Source of the DNA: Psychrobacter sp. P11F6
GTDB lineage: Bacteria; Pseudomonadota; Gammaproteobacteria; Pseudomonadales; Moraxellaceae
Length of the DNA: 64,000 bases
Reading direction: 5' to 3'
Assembly (NCBI RefSeq): GCF_001435295.1
Contig: NZ_CM003594.1
Span: 3,306,574-3,370,573 of the forward strand
The translations under genes and the position numbers were made by a program. Positions 37,500-47,092 of the stretch are shown one piece after another. Under the pieces are notes generated by a model. That model ran no database searches. It had not been told where the DNA came from and worked only from the letters and a program-made list of their open reading frames with translations. Numbering within the stretch: the stretch's first letter is position 1; each line of letters starts with the position of its first letter.

Positions 37500-38824
37500 G
37501 GTTTTGCCTGCGCTGCTGTACTCGTTTGGCTAACACCATCAACGATACGCACCAAATCTCCATCATTTAAAAAGCTGCCGCCTTGTTTGACAATTTGACT
37601 GTCACTAGGCAATGGCTCTAGCACTGCCACATTTTCGCCAAGTCGCTCGCCCAATGTCACTCGTTGTTGCTTGATACGACCCATGGTCTGACCATCTTGA
37701 GTGGTCACATTGGTTACTAGCATCACATAATCATAGCCATCGTTGCTGACGATAGCGCTATTGGGCACCGTTTGCGTACTGGCACTGCCTAATAGGAACT
37801 CACCCGTTTGATACATACCTGCCCGTACTTTTGCATTGGCTGCCAAGCTCGCATAGATAGTAATCTGCCGGTTGTTGTCCGCCGTTGGTGCTATACGGCT
37901 CACTTTCCCCATTACCGTATCACCATCTGGTAAGCTCACCCGTACTGGCGTCCCGACACTGACTTCACCGACAAGCTTGGGATCAATATCTGCACGCCAT
38001 TCCAAAATACCACCTTTGATGATAGTAAATAATGGCTCGCCACCAGCAACCATACCGACCTCCGCCATTTTCTCGCTGATGACACCACTGACTGGTGCGA
38101 CCACTGTTGCATTATCTACACTCAAGCGCTGAGTGCTCAGACGCGCTTTGGAGGCTTGTAGCGCAGCCTGTGCTTGAAGTTTTGCAGTGCGATAGCGATC
38201 GGCTTCTTGTTTGCTAATGGCATCAATATCAAGCAGTGGCAATACACGAGCAGCATCAGCGCTGGCATTGGCAAGCGTCGCTTCTGCTTCGGCAACATCT
38301 GCCTCTGCTTGCAAGACTTGCTGCTCCATAGCATCGGTGTCAAATATCGCCAATACTTGACCCGCTTTGACGCGATCACCTTCTTCGACCAATATACGCT
38401 CGATAGCCACGCCATTGACTTTAGCACTGACATTCGCCGTATCTTTGGCATCAATGGTGCCATCAGCACTGAGTGTGTTACCAATATCATCTTGGCTTGG
38501 GCTGACCGTCTCTACTGATAATACCGCCTGCTCAGTACTCTTAGCGCTTGCAGTGGCACCATCACTTGAAGTACGACTAGAAACTGGCGATTCATCGGTC
38601 GCGGCTTTATCACTCCCGCCCCAATACTTTCCAAGTAGCACACCAATGATAAGCACGGCTGCCAATACGGGTAACAACCATAACGGTAATTTTGAAGAAG
38701 TTTTTTTAGACAAAGTATCAGACTGGCGATACGGTGGTAGCTCAGATGGTTGAGGTGGCTCAATGTTGGTTTCTTGCTCGCTAGTCAATGCTTGCTTATT
38801 ATTAGGGTGTTCAAAATCACTCAT
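37496..38824 (-). CDS. RND efflux periplasmic adaptor (membrane fusion protein)
   Basis: A 442-residue adaptor. A cytoplasmic Pro/Ser-rich tail is followed by one membrane anchor (LPLWLLPVLAAVLIIGVLL, about 47-65), then biotinyl/lipoyl-like halves (GTIDAKDTANVSAKVNGVAIERI, TVVAPVSGVI) around a coiled-coil hairpin of A/E/Q-rich residues (about 165-230), then barrel domains. It is the first gene of the two-gene pump operon. Confidence 0.92.
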   Translation of the reverse strand: MSDFEHPNNKQALTSEQETNIEPPQPSELPPYRQSDTLSKKTSSKLPLWLLPVLAAVLIIGVLLGKYWGGSDKAATDESPVSSRTSSDGATASAKSTEQAVLSVETVSPSQDDIGNTLSADGTIDAKDTANVSAKVNGVAIERILVEEGDRVKAGQVLAIFDTDAMEQQVLQAEADVAEAEATLANASADAARVLPLLDIDAISKQEADRYRTAKLQAQAALQASKARLSTQRLSVDNATVVAPVSGVISEKMAEVGMVAGGEPLFTIIKGGILEWRADIDPKLVGEVSVGTPVRVSLPDGDTVMGKVSRIAPTADNNRQITIYASLAANAKVRAGMYQTGEFLLGSASTQTVPNSAIVSNDGYDYVMLVTNVTTQDGQTMGRIKQQRVTLGERLGENVAVLEPLPSDSQIVKQGGSFLNDGDLVRIVDGVSQTSTAAQAKP

Positions 38825-39311
38825 AGTCGGTCTCTATAAATAAGCACGGTACTAACGCCGTAAAAAGTATAAGGGAAACAAAATGATGCAGGCAGAGCTT
38901 ATCAAAATAGTCTTTTATCATTGTAGACTATCTCGTCATTGGTTCAATTATGTTAAGTATCTACATAGTCAATTGTTGATAGTAATCAAGACATAAAAAT
39001 AAAGACATAGTAAGATATTGAACTTAATAAAGATTATTAGTAGCAAAGATTATAAAGTGAACGATAAGTAAAGACAAAAGACAGCGTATTCCCAGTTCAT
39101 TGCATAAGTCTTCTTCGCACAAAATCCCTTGCTTAAAACTTATTCAGCCAATGAAAAAATATATTGTCATATTGAATAGATTAAGATGCGACCATTATAT
39201 TTGGAACAATCACTCGTAAAAACTAATGATACATACGCCCTACAGTTTAGACTTGTATTTATGGGGTAATTTGTCATTATTAAGATAACTCTACTAATAA
39301 AGGAATCCATC
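38825..39311. other. Intergenic stretch, nothing recognised
   Basis: This 487-bp AT-rich gap holds the promoters of the leftward pump operon and the rightward mini-gene. I see no repeat, RNA gene or regulator box that can be named. Confidence 0.5.
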
Positions 39312-39440
39312 ATGGCTAATAAATCAGACGTAAAGAAGCTTAAGCAAGAAATTAAAGATACCAAAGCAAAAATTAAGCAGAAAAAGAAAGACCTCAAAGA
39401 TCTTAAGAAGTCATTGAAAAAGTCGAAAAAAGCTAAATAG
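39312..39440 (+). CDS. Lysine-rich 42-residue mini-protein
   Basis: A short frame starting MANKSDVKKLKQEIKDTKAK and ending KKAK. Nineteen of 42 residues are Lys and five are acidic, with a heptad-like spacing of Leu/Ile suggesting one basic helix. AAAGGA lies 8 nt before the ATG, and a good terminator follows 40 nt after the stop, so this is a real small transcription unit. It might bind nucleic acid or be histone-like; its function is unknown. Confidence 0.7.
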   Translation: MANKSDVKKLKQEIKDTKAKIKQKKKDLKDLKKSLKKSKKAK

Positions 39441-39478
39441 CTTTGTTTCCAGATGATGGCTTTACGTCAAAGAATAGA

Positions 39479-39507
39479 AGAGGATAGCATTGGCTGTCCT
39501 CTTTTTT
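39479..39507 (+). terminator. Terminator after the mini-protein gene
   Basis: A 10-bp stem (one G-T pair) with loop ATTG is followed by a T-run. It lies between the mini-gene and the end of leftward recG. Confidence 0.85.
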
Positions 39508-39568
39508 GCTATTAATTTAGCCATTTTTAGCCCATTTAGAGGATAACCGATTGAATTGACTATACGCC

Positions 39569-41935
39569 TTAGGCATTAGTATAACGACTCGCCTCAGGCA
39601 TCCAGCGGTGAATCAGTTGGCTGACATCTGCCTTGCGCATAGGATCTGCAATTAAATGTTTGGCTAAACGCTGAGCAATGGCAAACAGCTGCTCGTCACG
39701 TATCAGATCAGCCAAATAATAACCGACGTTACCCGTTTGACGTTTGCCTAATAACTCACCGGGACCACGCAACTCCAAATCTTTTTGGGCAATGACAAAA
39801 CCATCAGTGCTATCACGCAGGACATTTAAGCGCTCTGTACCTGTCTCTGATAATGGCTTTTGGTATAACAGTACGCAATAGCTTTTGGTTGAGCCACGCC
39901 CGACTCGCCCGCGCAGCTGATGTAATTGCGATAGACCTAATCGTTCGGCATTTTCAATGACCATTAACGATGCATTAGGTACGTCGACACCGACTTCAAT
40001 GACAGTCGTTGCAATCAACAAATCCAAATTGCCAGCTTTAAATTCTTGCATGATGGCTTGTTTGTCAACGGATTTCATCTTGCCATGGACAAGACCAATG
40101 CGAATATTCAAGCGCTCATTTAAATCCTCATAAGTAGCTTCAGCGGCTTGCGCATCTAGCACACTAGACGCTTCGACCAACGAGCAAACCCAGTACGCTT
40201 GCCTACCCGCTTCACAATTAACCGCAATCCGCTCAATGACTTCATCGCGTCGATTACGGTCAATGGTCACCGTAGTAATTGGCGTACGCCCCGGTGGCAA
40301 TTCATCAATGATAGAGGTATCCATATCACCGTACACGCTCATCGCAAGCGTGCGCGGAATCGGGGTGGCAGTCATAATCAGTTGATGTGGCGTGCTATTC
40401 GCCACCCCTTTATTGGTCAGTGCCATACGCTGCTCAACACCAAAGCGATGTTGTTCATCGATAATAACTAAGCCCAATTTGGCAAACTGCACCTGCTCTT
40501 GAAACAGTGCATGAGTACCGACCACGATTTGCACCGTATTTTCTGCGACTGCTTCCAATGCTTCGCGGCGCTGCTTCGCCGTTTGTTTACCAGCAAGCCA
40601 GCCAACACCGATACCTAACGGCTCAAACCATTGTTTGAAATTGACCAAATGCTGCTCTGCTAAAATTTCTGTGGGTGCCATAACAGCCACTTGCCAGCCA
40701 CTATCTAACGCATAACCGGCTGCACCCGCTGCGACCAGAGTCTTGCCCGCGCCCACATCACCTTGCACCAACCGCAGCATTGGGATGAACGTTGCCATAT
40801 CAGCCGTAATATCTTTCATGACTCGTTGCTGGGCACCCGTTAAATCAAACGGCAATGCGGCAAATAGCTTATCAGCCAATGGACTTTGCGTGGCACATTT
40901 GGGTGCTTTATGCTGATGCAGTTGCTGACGACGATATAACAAGCTGAGCTGATGGGCGGTTAATTCTTCAATAATCAAACGTTGGCATGCTGCATGAGTA
41001 CGGGCACTTAACTGGGTGAGTAGCTGATATTGTCGTCCGGCGTCGGTATAAGTCGGCGGTGTATGCAGTAATACTAAGGCTTCAAATATCGTCAGGTTAT
41101 AGACGTTGTTATTAACTGTTCTATTAGCGACTGTATGGATATCACTGTTTGTATTATTATTGGCATCATAGACATTGGCTTTATTGACACTACTAACGCT
41201 ATGACCAGTCGTATTATCTGGCACACTACGCGCCAGTGTCGAGAATATATCTTCTGGATACTCCGCCTCTGTTACTACTGTCTTCGTCGGTTCAAAAGGT
41301 GCTAATGGCAAGTCAGCCACGACTGCAAAGTCTGTAGGAGTAAACAGCGTCATTGGTAAGCCTTCACTGCGAACCGTCTGTAATGCCAGCTTAATTAAGG
41401 TACGCAGCTTATTTTGATGCAAACCTTTAACACTTGGATAAATGGGCTGCAAACCGGTATTTACTACCGTCTCATTACTACTGAGAATTTGATATTCAGG
41501 ATGGTGGATTTGCTTACCATAACGGCTAACTTTGACTTCGCCAAATAATTGCAGCTGCGTCCCTAAGCTCATGGTTTGTGCAAGACCACGATAAACCTTA
41601 AAAAACCGTAGCGATATGGTGCCCGTATCATCATCTACCACGACTGTCATACCGCTGCGCTTGGTATCGACGTGCACCACACGCCCAGTAATCAACGCAG
41701 ACTGCCCGTGCCCCACCTCTGCTATAGACAGCAGTCGGCTACGATCTTCATAATCACGTGGCAGATGCAGCAATAAATCAAATATTCGTTTAATATTCAA
41801 TTGCGCCAACTGTTCTGCGACTTTTAATCCCACACCCGCCAGTGCCGTCACTGGCATATCTAGCGCTGAGAGTGGCAGCTCAGACCTAAAATGGTCTGTT
41901 GGGCTGGATAAAGAAGCGTTCACCAATACTGACAT
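39569..41935 (-). CDS. recG: ATP-dependent DNA helicase RecG
   Basis: RecG remodels stalled forks and branched DNA. The wedge domain is at the N-terminus, Walker A GDVGAGKTLVA, the DEQH box VIIDEQHRFGVEQR, TATPIPRTLAMSVYGD, and the C-terminal RGRVGRG...LYQKPL are all present. ATG 41935 is used (788 aa), which is longer than the usual 690 or so. The extra residues include an Asn/Thr/Val-rich insert at about 235-285 between the wedge and helicase domains. The gene is intact and monocistronic. Confidence 0.95.
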   Translation of the reverse strand: MSVLVNASLSSPTDHFRSELPLSALDMPVTALAGVGLKVAEQLAQLNIKRIFDLLLHLPRDYEDRSRLLSIAEVGHGQSALITGRVVHVDTKRSGMTVVVDDDTGTISLRFFKVYRGLAQTMSLGTQLQLFGEVKVSRYGKQIHHPEYQILSSNETVVNTGLQPIYPSVKGLHQNKLRTLIKLALQTVRSEGLPMTLFTPTDFAVVADLPLAPFEPTKTVVTEAEYPEDIFSTLARSVPDNTTGHSVSSVNKANVYDANNNTNSDIHTVANRTVNNNVYNLTIFEALVLLHTPPTYTDAGRQYQLLTQLSARTHAACQRLIIEELTAHQLSLLYRRQQLHQHKAPKCATQSPLADKLFAALPFDLTGAQQRVMKDITADMATFIPMLRLVQGDVGAGKTLVAAGAAGYALDSGWQVAVMAPTEILAEQHLVNFKQWFEPLGIGVGWLAGKQTAKQRREALEAVAENTVQIVVGTHALFQEQVQFAKLGLVIIDEQHRFGVEQRMALTNKGVANSTPHQLIMTATPIPRTLAMSVYGDMDTSIIDELPPGRTPITTVTIDRNRRDEVIERIAVNCEAGRQAYWVCSLVEASSVLDAQAAEATYEDLNERLNIRIGLVHGKMKSVDKQAIMQEFKAGNLDLLIATTVIEVGVDVPNASLMVIENAERLGLSQLHQLRGRVGRGSTKSYCVLLYQKPLSETGTERLNVLRDSTDGFVIAQKDLELRGPGELLGKRQTGNVGYYLADLIRDEQLFAIAQRLAKHLIADPMRKADVSQLIHRWMPEASRYTNA

Positions 41936-42207
41936 CAAAGATCCTAACGATATTATTTTTAGTTTTCATATACTCATTCAAGTATTTTCAATATACCGTA
42001 GATGATGACAGTTTTTATAAAGCAGCTGTCATCAACAGGACACATCAAAACACCGACTCATTTCATTATAGCTGACAATACAATTGCTTATGCTCAGCTA
42101 TTTAGTAATACTGCGTCAAAAAGCCTGAAAGTCAAACGGCTCATTTGTATCATATCAATAACTGATGTCTTATTTTCCGTATTATGGTCATTTTATAAGG
42201 TGTTTTT

Positions 42208-43224
42208 ATGTTCCCTCCTGCCCAGTATCGACAACCTCTCCATAGTTTAAAAGTGCGACATAGTATGAGAATGCTATGCACCAGCTTAATTGCCGTACTC
42301 GGATTATCTATCAGCGCTTGTAGCGCTCTAACGCCAGCGCAGCCGTTACCTGAAGCACCTGAAATAGCGCCACTTAATGTGGCGTTAGTATTGGGCGGCG
42401 GCGGTGCCAAAGGCTTCGCCCATGTTGGGGTGATTAAAGCACTAGAAGCAAATGGTATCAAACCAACGCTCATCGTTGGCACTAGCGTCGGCAGCTTGGT
42501 TGGTGGCCTATATGCCAGCGGCTACACACCAGTACAACTTGAGCAACTGGCACTGACCACTACAGATAGCGAATTGACAGATTTTGTGTTATCCAATCAA
42601 GGTGTCATCGAGGGTATCAAACTCAAGAACTTTATCAACGATAAAGTCGATGGACGAGCAATAGAGGATTTCCCCATCCGCTTTGCAGCAGTCGCGGCGG
42701 AGAAGCATACTTTGAAAAAAGCCATTTTTACCACTGGTGATGCGGGGCTTGCCGTTCAGGCATCCTGTAGCGTACCAAATATTTTTATTGCGCCACGTAT
42801 TCCCGAAAAGGTCGGTAAAAAATATATCGATGGTGGCGTGGTCAGCCTAGTACCTGTCGATAGCGCCCGTGATTTGGGCGCTGATATTGTTATTGCCGTT
42901 GATGTGACAGATACTGGTATTAACAATATTAGCGGTGTGTCTACACTTGATAAAAAATTAAACCTCAACGGATTAAGCAATTTTTGGGGATTTTTAGAGA
43001 GTAATGTCGTAGCCCCACCAAGCGCCAATCGTGCCTCATCGATGCAGCGTGAACGAGATCGTGCTGATGTGCTGATTACGCCTGCGGTCAGTCATATCAG
43101 CTCACTAGATACCAGCCAGCGCCGTGCTCTCATCGCTGCAGGCTCGCAAGCCACTACCGCACAGATGGCTGCCATCAAGCAATTAATCAAAGAAAAATCT
43201 AGTCGAAAATACGCAACGCTTTAA
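42208..43224 (+). CDS. Patatin-like phospholipase lipoprotein
   Basis: A patatin-family serine lipase: oxyanion motif GGGGAKG, nucleophile GTSVG, and catalytic DGG. It has a lipoprotein signal (MRMLCTSLIAVLGLSISAC), so the true start may be ATG 42265 rather than 42208, which would add 19 residues before the signal. It would sit in the envelope as a lipid-cleaving enzyme, like RssA-type proteins with an anchor. The substrate is unknown. Confidence 0.87.
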   Translation: MFPPAQYRQPLHSLKVRHSMRMLCTSLIAVLGLSISACSALTPAQPLPEAPEIAPLNVALVLGGGGAKGFAHVGVIKALEANGIKPTLIVGTSVGSLVGGLYASGYTPVQLEQLALTTTDSELTDFVLSNQGVIEGIKLKNFINDKVDGRAIEDFPIRFAAVAAEKHTLKKAIFTTGDAGLAVQASCSVPNIFIAPRIPEKVGKKYIDGGVVSLVPVDSARDLGADIVIAVDVTDTGINNISGVSTLDKKLNLNGLSNFWGFLESNVVAPPSANRASSMQRERDRADVLITPAVSHISSLDTSQRRALIAAGSQATTAQMAAIKQLIKEKSSRKYATL

Positions 43225-43267
43225 GCGCCTTGCAACGGCGTACCAAAATTTCTTATTAACAACCCAC

Positions 43268-43303
43268 AAAAAAGCACCACAGCAACGAGCCGTGATGCTT
43301 TTT
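43268..43303. terminator. Bidirectional terminator
   Basis: An 8-bp stem (AGCACCAC with GTGATGCT, one G-T pair) has an A-run before and a T-run after, and lies between two convergent genes, so it can serve both. Confidence 0.75.
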
Positions 43304-43374
43304 ATGATTAAACGAATATTAAGCCAGTATTAAATAAATCACCCTGATAAAATACTTAATATTAAATGACTGGC

Positions 43375-43971
43375 TTATTTCACACGTGCACGGTATTTAA
43401 CCACTACGGTGTCATTAAGACCCACACCCTCTAAATCCCAGCGTACCGCTTTATAATACTTTAATGGAATTTCTTGCAGTTGGTTATCCACTTTTCCACG
43501 TAATGGCATACGGGCAAAAGTATTGCCGTCCGCACTGCCGTATGGAAATTCAGGTGATACTGTACGCAATAACTCTACCTGCTCAGGGATACTCATCGTC
43601 ACAGTCATTTTACGGACGCGATCTGCATTGGTATTGGTGAAATAACCTTGGTACTCCAAGACATTACCTGATTGCAGGCGCGTACTAGCATTCACCGGAG
43701 CCAAAACCTCTTGACCGTTTGCATCAACGCTAATCAATGACGCGGTAATTTTACTATTGACGGCTTGTGCACTCGAGTTGCTGCTTTTAGTAGCATTGGT
43801 CTGTACAGTTGCCGAACTATCAACGGCTTGTTCTGGCGTCGGTAGCATTGCCGAGGCTTGCGTCACTACCATCGCACCGATGAGCGTACCAGCCACAACG
43901 TGGAATAAGCGATGTCCGCTCCAAGCACTAAATGGGCTAGCAAATTGGTTACTTTTTTTCATGGTTTTCAT
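43375..43971 (-). CDS. Secreted conserved protein with a DUF11-like beta domain
   Basis: A 198-residue protein with a signal peptide (HVVAGTLIGAMVVTQASA), a Ser/Asn-rich linker, then a single beta-rich domain (about 80-198) containing LEYQGYFTNTNADRVRKMTVTM and ending DTVVVKYRARVK, reminiscent of the DUF11 repeat fold found in surface proteins. It is probably periplasmic or exported. No enzymatic motif is seen. Confidence 0.72.
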   Translation of the reverse strand: MKTMKKSNQFASPFSAWSGHRLFHVVAGTLIGAMVVTQASAMLPTPEQAVDSSATVQTNATKSSNSSAQAVNSKITASLISVDANGQEVLAPVNASTRLQSGNVLEYQGYFTNTNADRVRKMTVTMSIPEQVELLRTVSPEFPYGSADGNTFARMPLRGKVDNQLQEIPLKYYKAVRWDLEGVGLNDTVVVKYRARVK

Positions 43972-44478
43972 TATCCCTGGTTAATATGTCGGTAAAACGC
44001 AGCTGGTAAAAATTGAATGACTTTTGGTGTATATTGAATCGTTTACAGGCAGCACAATTTAGACGGAACACACCCACTTATAAGAAACATGCTATAAGAA
44101 ACATAACTAATTATAAATGATTGACTGTTATAGTATTGGCAGACCTAGTATCGCGGCTGATTGTAGTGACAGCTAATGGCAAGCGCTGCTGGCGTCTATA
44201 TTGTCATAGCTGGTAAGCTTATCGTATAAAATTCTTATTTTTATTGATTATCTTCGTTCATCGCCTGTAAAGCAATAGCGCTTAGCATAGCAAAAAGTGT
44301 TTGTACGTACACTAACCCCGTGTTGAGGTTGTGTATATCCTCCATCCGTGATAAAAATTGATTGATACTACTGAAATAAAAGATAGCTCATAACGGCGTT
44401 TTTTGCTATGGTAATTCTTTAGCGATAGGCATTTTTTGCTACGCCCCTTTTCTTATTCTCACTACTATTGCCCTTATT
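43972..44478. other. Intergenic stretch before argA, nothing recognised
   Basis: A 507-bp gap between divergent genes. It must hold the argA promoter, but I see no clear ARG box, repeat or RNA gene. Confidence 0.4.
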
Positions 44479-45801
44479 ATGACTACTAGCGCCATGCCCC
44501 AAATTAACCCTGAATATGTCCATTGGTTCCGTAACTCTGCCCCCTACATCAATACCCATCGCGGCAAAACGTTCGTGATTATGTTTGGTGGTGAGGCGGT
44601 CAATCATCCAAATTTCAGCACCCTTATTCATGATTTTGCGCTACTGCATAGCTTAGGTATCAAGCTGGTATTGGTACATGGAGCGCGACCGCAAATCGAA
44701 AAGAACTTAAAAGATGCTGACATTACCTCCCCACTGCATCAAGACATTCGAATTACACCGCGCGTGGCGATGCCTGCTATTTTACAAGCGGTAGGCGCTA
44801 TTCGCCTGCAACTCGAAGCACAGCTGTCGATGGGACTGGCCAATTCACCTATGTATGGTTCACGCATCGATGCCATTTCAGGCAATTTTGTGACCGCACG
44901 TCCTTACGGTATCCGTGATGGTATCGATTACCAAATGACTGGCGAAGTGCGCTCTATCGATGTTGAGGCCATCAAAAACAACCTGCTACACGACCATATT
45001 GTGATTTTAGGCTCAATGGGTTATTCAGCAACTGGTGAAGTCTTTAATTTGCTAGCTGAAGATGTGGCGCTCAGTGCAGCCGTGGCACTGGGTGCTGATA
45101 AGCTTATCTTCTTAGGTGAAGAAGCAGGCATCAATGACGATGATCGCTTATTAAGGGAGATGATTCCTAATGAAGTCGATCGCTTCTTACGTGATCGTGA
45201 TTTAAATTGCGAGATCAATTATTTCTTAAATTGCGCCAGTTTGGCTTGCCGCCAAGGCGTCCATCGCACCCATATTATCTCGTATGCCAAAGACGGTGCC
45301 TTATTAGAAGAGTTATTCACTCGCGATGGCTCTGGCACTCTTATCAGCCATGACCCTTACGAAGAGATTCGTCGTGCCAATATTGACGATGTGGTCGGAC
45401 TGATTGAGCTGTTATCACCGCTAGAAGAGCAAGGCATATTAGTCAGCCGCTCACGCGAACGCTTAGAGCAAGAGATTGATAATTATAGTGTCATCGAGCG
45501 TGATGGTATGATTTTGGGCTGCGCAGCGCTATATCCATTGGATACAGAATCAGCAGAAGTTGCCTGTGTCGCCGTACATCCCGATTATCGTAGCGGTAGT
45601 CGCGGTGCAGACTTACTGGCATTTTTAGAGCAACAAGCGCGCAGTCATGGTCTGCACAAGTTGTTTGTGTTGACAACACGGACGGCACATTGGTTCGTTG
45701 AGCAAGGCTTTGCCGAAGTCGAGGCCAGCGCGCTACCTGCATCGCGTCAAGAAAAATACCATAATGGTCGTAATTCTAAAGTCTTTCAAAAAACTCTTTA
45801 G
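44479..45801 (+). CDS. argA: Amino-acid N-acetyltransferase (N-acetylglutamate synthase) ArgA
   Basis: ArgA acetylates glutamate from acetyl-CoA, the first step of arginine synthesis. The 440 residues match the classic bacterial form: an amino-acid-kinase-like N-terminal domain (VIMFGGEAVNHPNF, LVLVHGARPQIE) that binds arginine for feedback inhibition, and a C-terminal GNAT domain (ACVAVHPDYRSGSRGADLL, LTTRTAHWFVEQGF). It is a single gene with its own terminator. Confidence 0.95.
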   Translation: MTTSAMPQINPEYVHWFRNSAPYINTHRGKTFVIMFGGEAVNHPNFSTLIHDFALLHSLGIKLVLVHGARPQIEKNLKDADITSPLHQDIRITPRVAMPAILQAVGAIRLQLEAQLSMGLANSPMYGSRIDAISGNFVTARPYGIRDGIDYQMTGEVRSIDVEAIKNNLLHDHIVILGSMGYSATGEVFNLLAEDVALSAAVALGADKLIFLGEEAGINDDDRLLREMIPNEVDRFLRDRDLNCEINYFLNCASLACRQGVHRTHIISYAKDGALLEELFTRDGSGTLISHDPYEEIRRANIDDVVGLIELLSPLEEQGILVSRSRERLEQEIDNYSVIERDGMILGCAALYPLDTESAEVACVAVHPDYRSGSRGADLLAFLEQQARSHGLHKLFVLTTRTAHWFVEQGFAEVEASALPASRQEKYHNGRNSKVFQKTL

Positions 45802-45820
45802 ATACTTAAATTCTAATCAT

Positions 45821-45854
45821 AAAAAAGCCCTCATAATATTATGAGGGCTTTTTT
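45821..45854. terminator. argA terminator, bidirectional
   Basis: A perfect 11-bp stem (GCCCTCATAAT with its complement) with A6 before and T6 after lies between convergent argA and the FKBP gene. Confidence 0.9.
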
Positions 45855-45899
45855 ATGATTTTATTTTTTAACACTGTTCACTAGGGTGTGTACTAAGTA

Positions 45900-46631
45900 T
45901 TATTTTACTTTTAATAGCTCAACCGTAAAGATAAGCGTGCTGTTAGGCTCGATACCTGCGTTACCCGCTTCACCATAAGCAATATCTGATGGGATATAAA
46001 ACTCGTATTTGCCGCCTTCTTTCATCAGTTGTAGACCTTCTGTCCAGCCAGCGATGACTTGGTTCAACGGGAACTCAATTGGCTCACCGCGCTCATAAGA
46101 GCTATCAAATACTGTGCCATCGATTAACTTACCTTCGTAGTTCACTTCAACCACGTCAGTCGCTTTTGGTGATTTACCCGTACCTGCGGTGATAACTTTG
46201 TACTGTAAGCCAGAAGCCGTTTCTTTGACGCCTTCTTTTTTAGCGTTTTCTGCTAAGAATGCAGCGCCTTTGGTTTTGTTTTCTCCAGCTTTTGTTTCCA
46301 TGTCTTTAACGAACTTTTCTTCTTGCTCTTTTTGATAAGTCGTCAACACTTCCTGCATTTGTTCTTGGGTCAATGCTGATTCATTGCCTTCATAACCATC
46401 ACGGAAGCCTTTTTCAAAGGTATCAAGATTCAGGTCACCGACCGCTTCTTTGTTACCTTCAGCCATCATGAAGCCTAAGCTATAACCTACTTTTTCATTT
46501 GCTGAGCTTTGCTCGGTGATTGAAACACTTTTTGCAGCTGTCTCTTGGTTACCGTTATTTGTGCTACAGCCTGTTACCAACAACATAGCACTAGCAAGTG
46601 CACCAACGCTTAAAGTAGTGATTTTTTTCAT
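45900..46631 (-). CDS. FKBP-type peptidyl-prolyl isomerase lipoprotein
   Basis: A 243-residue envelope foldase. The lipobox LVTGC puts the lipid on C22. An FKBP_N dimerisation domain (SYSLGFMMAEG..., about 48-125) precedes the FKBP domain (about 145-243; VEVNYEGKLIDGTVFDSS, VIAGWTEGLQLMKEGGKY, IPSDIAYG). It resembles FkpA and Mip, here anchored to a membrane. It is monocistronic, convergent with argA. Confidence 0.92.
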   Translation of the reverse strand: MKKITTLSVGALASAMLLVTGCSTNNGNQETAAKSVSITEQSSANEKVGYSLGFMMAEGNKEAVGDLNLDTFEKGFRDGYEGNESALTQEQMQEVLTTYQKEQEEKFVKDMETKAGENKTKGAAFLAENAKKEGVKETASGLQYKVITAGTGKSPKATDVVEVNYEGKLIDGTVFDSSYERGEPIEFPLNQVIAGWTEGLQLMKEGGKYEFYIPSDIAYGEAGNAGIEPNSTLIFTVELLKVK

Positions 46632-47092
46632 AAAGTACTCTCAAATTGTAAGGATAGTGGCGAGATGTCACATGTTCCTATAATAACAAATCTTAGTTTT
46701 AGGAACCATGTTTGCCGTCAAATTATCGGGCGAATGTACAGTCTATGTTAATATTTCTCATCATAATAACAAGTTATCACACAAATACAGTAACACGTTA
46801 AGCTTTCTATCTTTAAATCCACTAATACATCAGCTAAGCTAAATGAGTTAAGGTGATAAGTAACCGAGTGTACGTCTTTATCATGGATGATTAACATTGG
46901 CAGTAGAGCAATTAACACGAGGGAAACCAACGTTTTTTGATAAGGTTACCTACTCAAAAATTATAATATCACCGCATAACTTACTTTAAAAATACTATTA
47001 ATTATAACCATCTATGTATTGGTTTCGCTCAACAATAGCTGTACTGATGATATTGTTGAGTGGCTTTCGTATGATGATTAAAGGAGGATAAG
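46632..47092. other. Intergenic stretch with a strong ribosome site for the channel gene
   Basis: A 461-bp AT-rich gap between divergent genes. AAAGGAGG at 47080-47087 fixes the start at ATG 47093. Nothing else is recognised. Confidence 0.5.

Noticed and set aside
42002-42250. Plus-strand frame of 82 codons before the patatin gene
   Set aside because: No ribosome site or family resemblance is seen, and it runs into the start of a secure gene.
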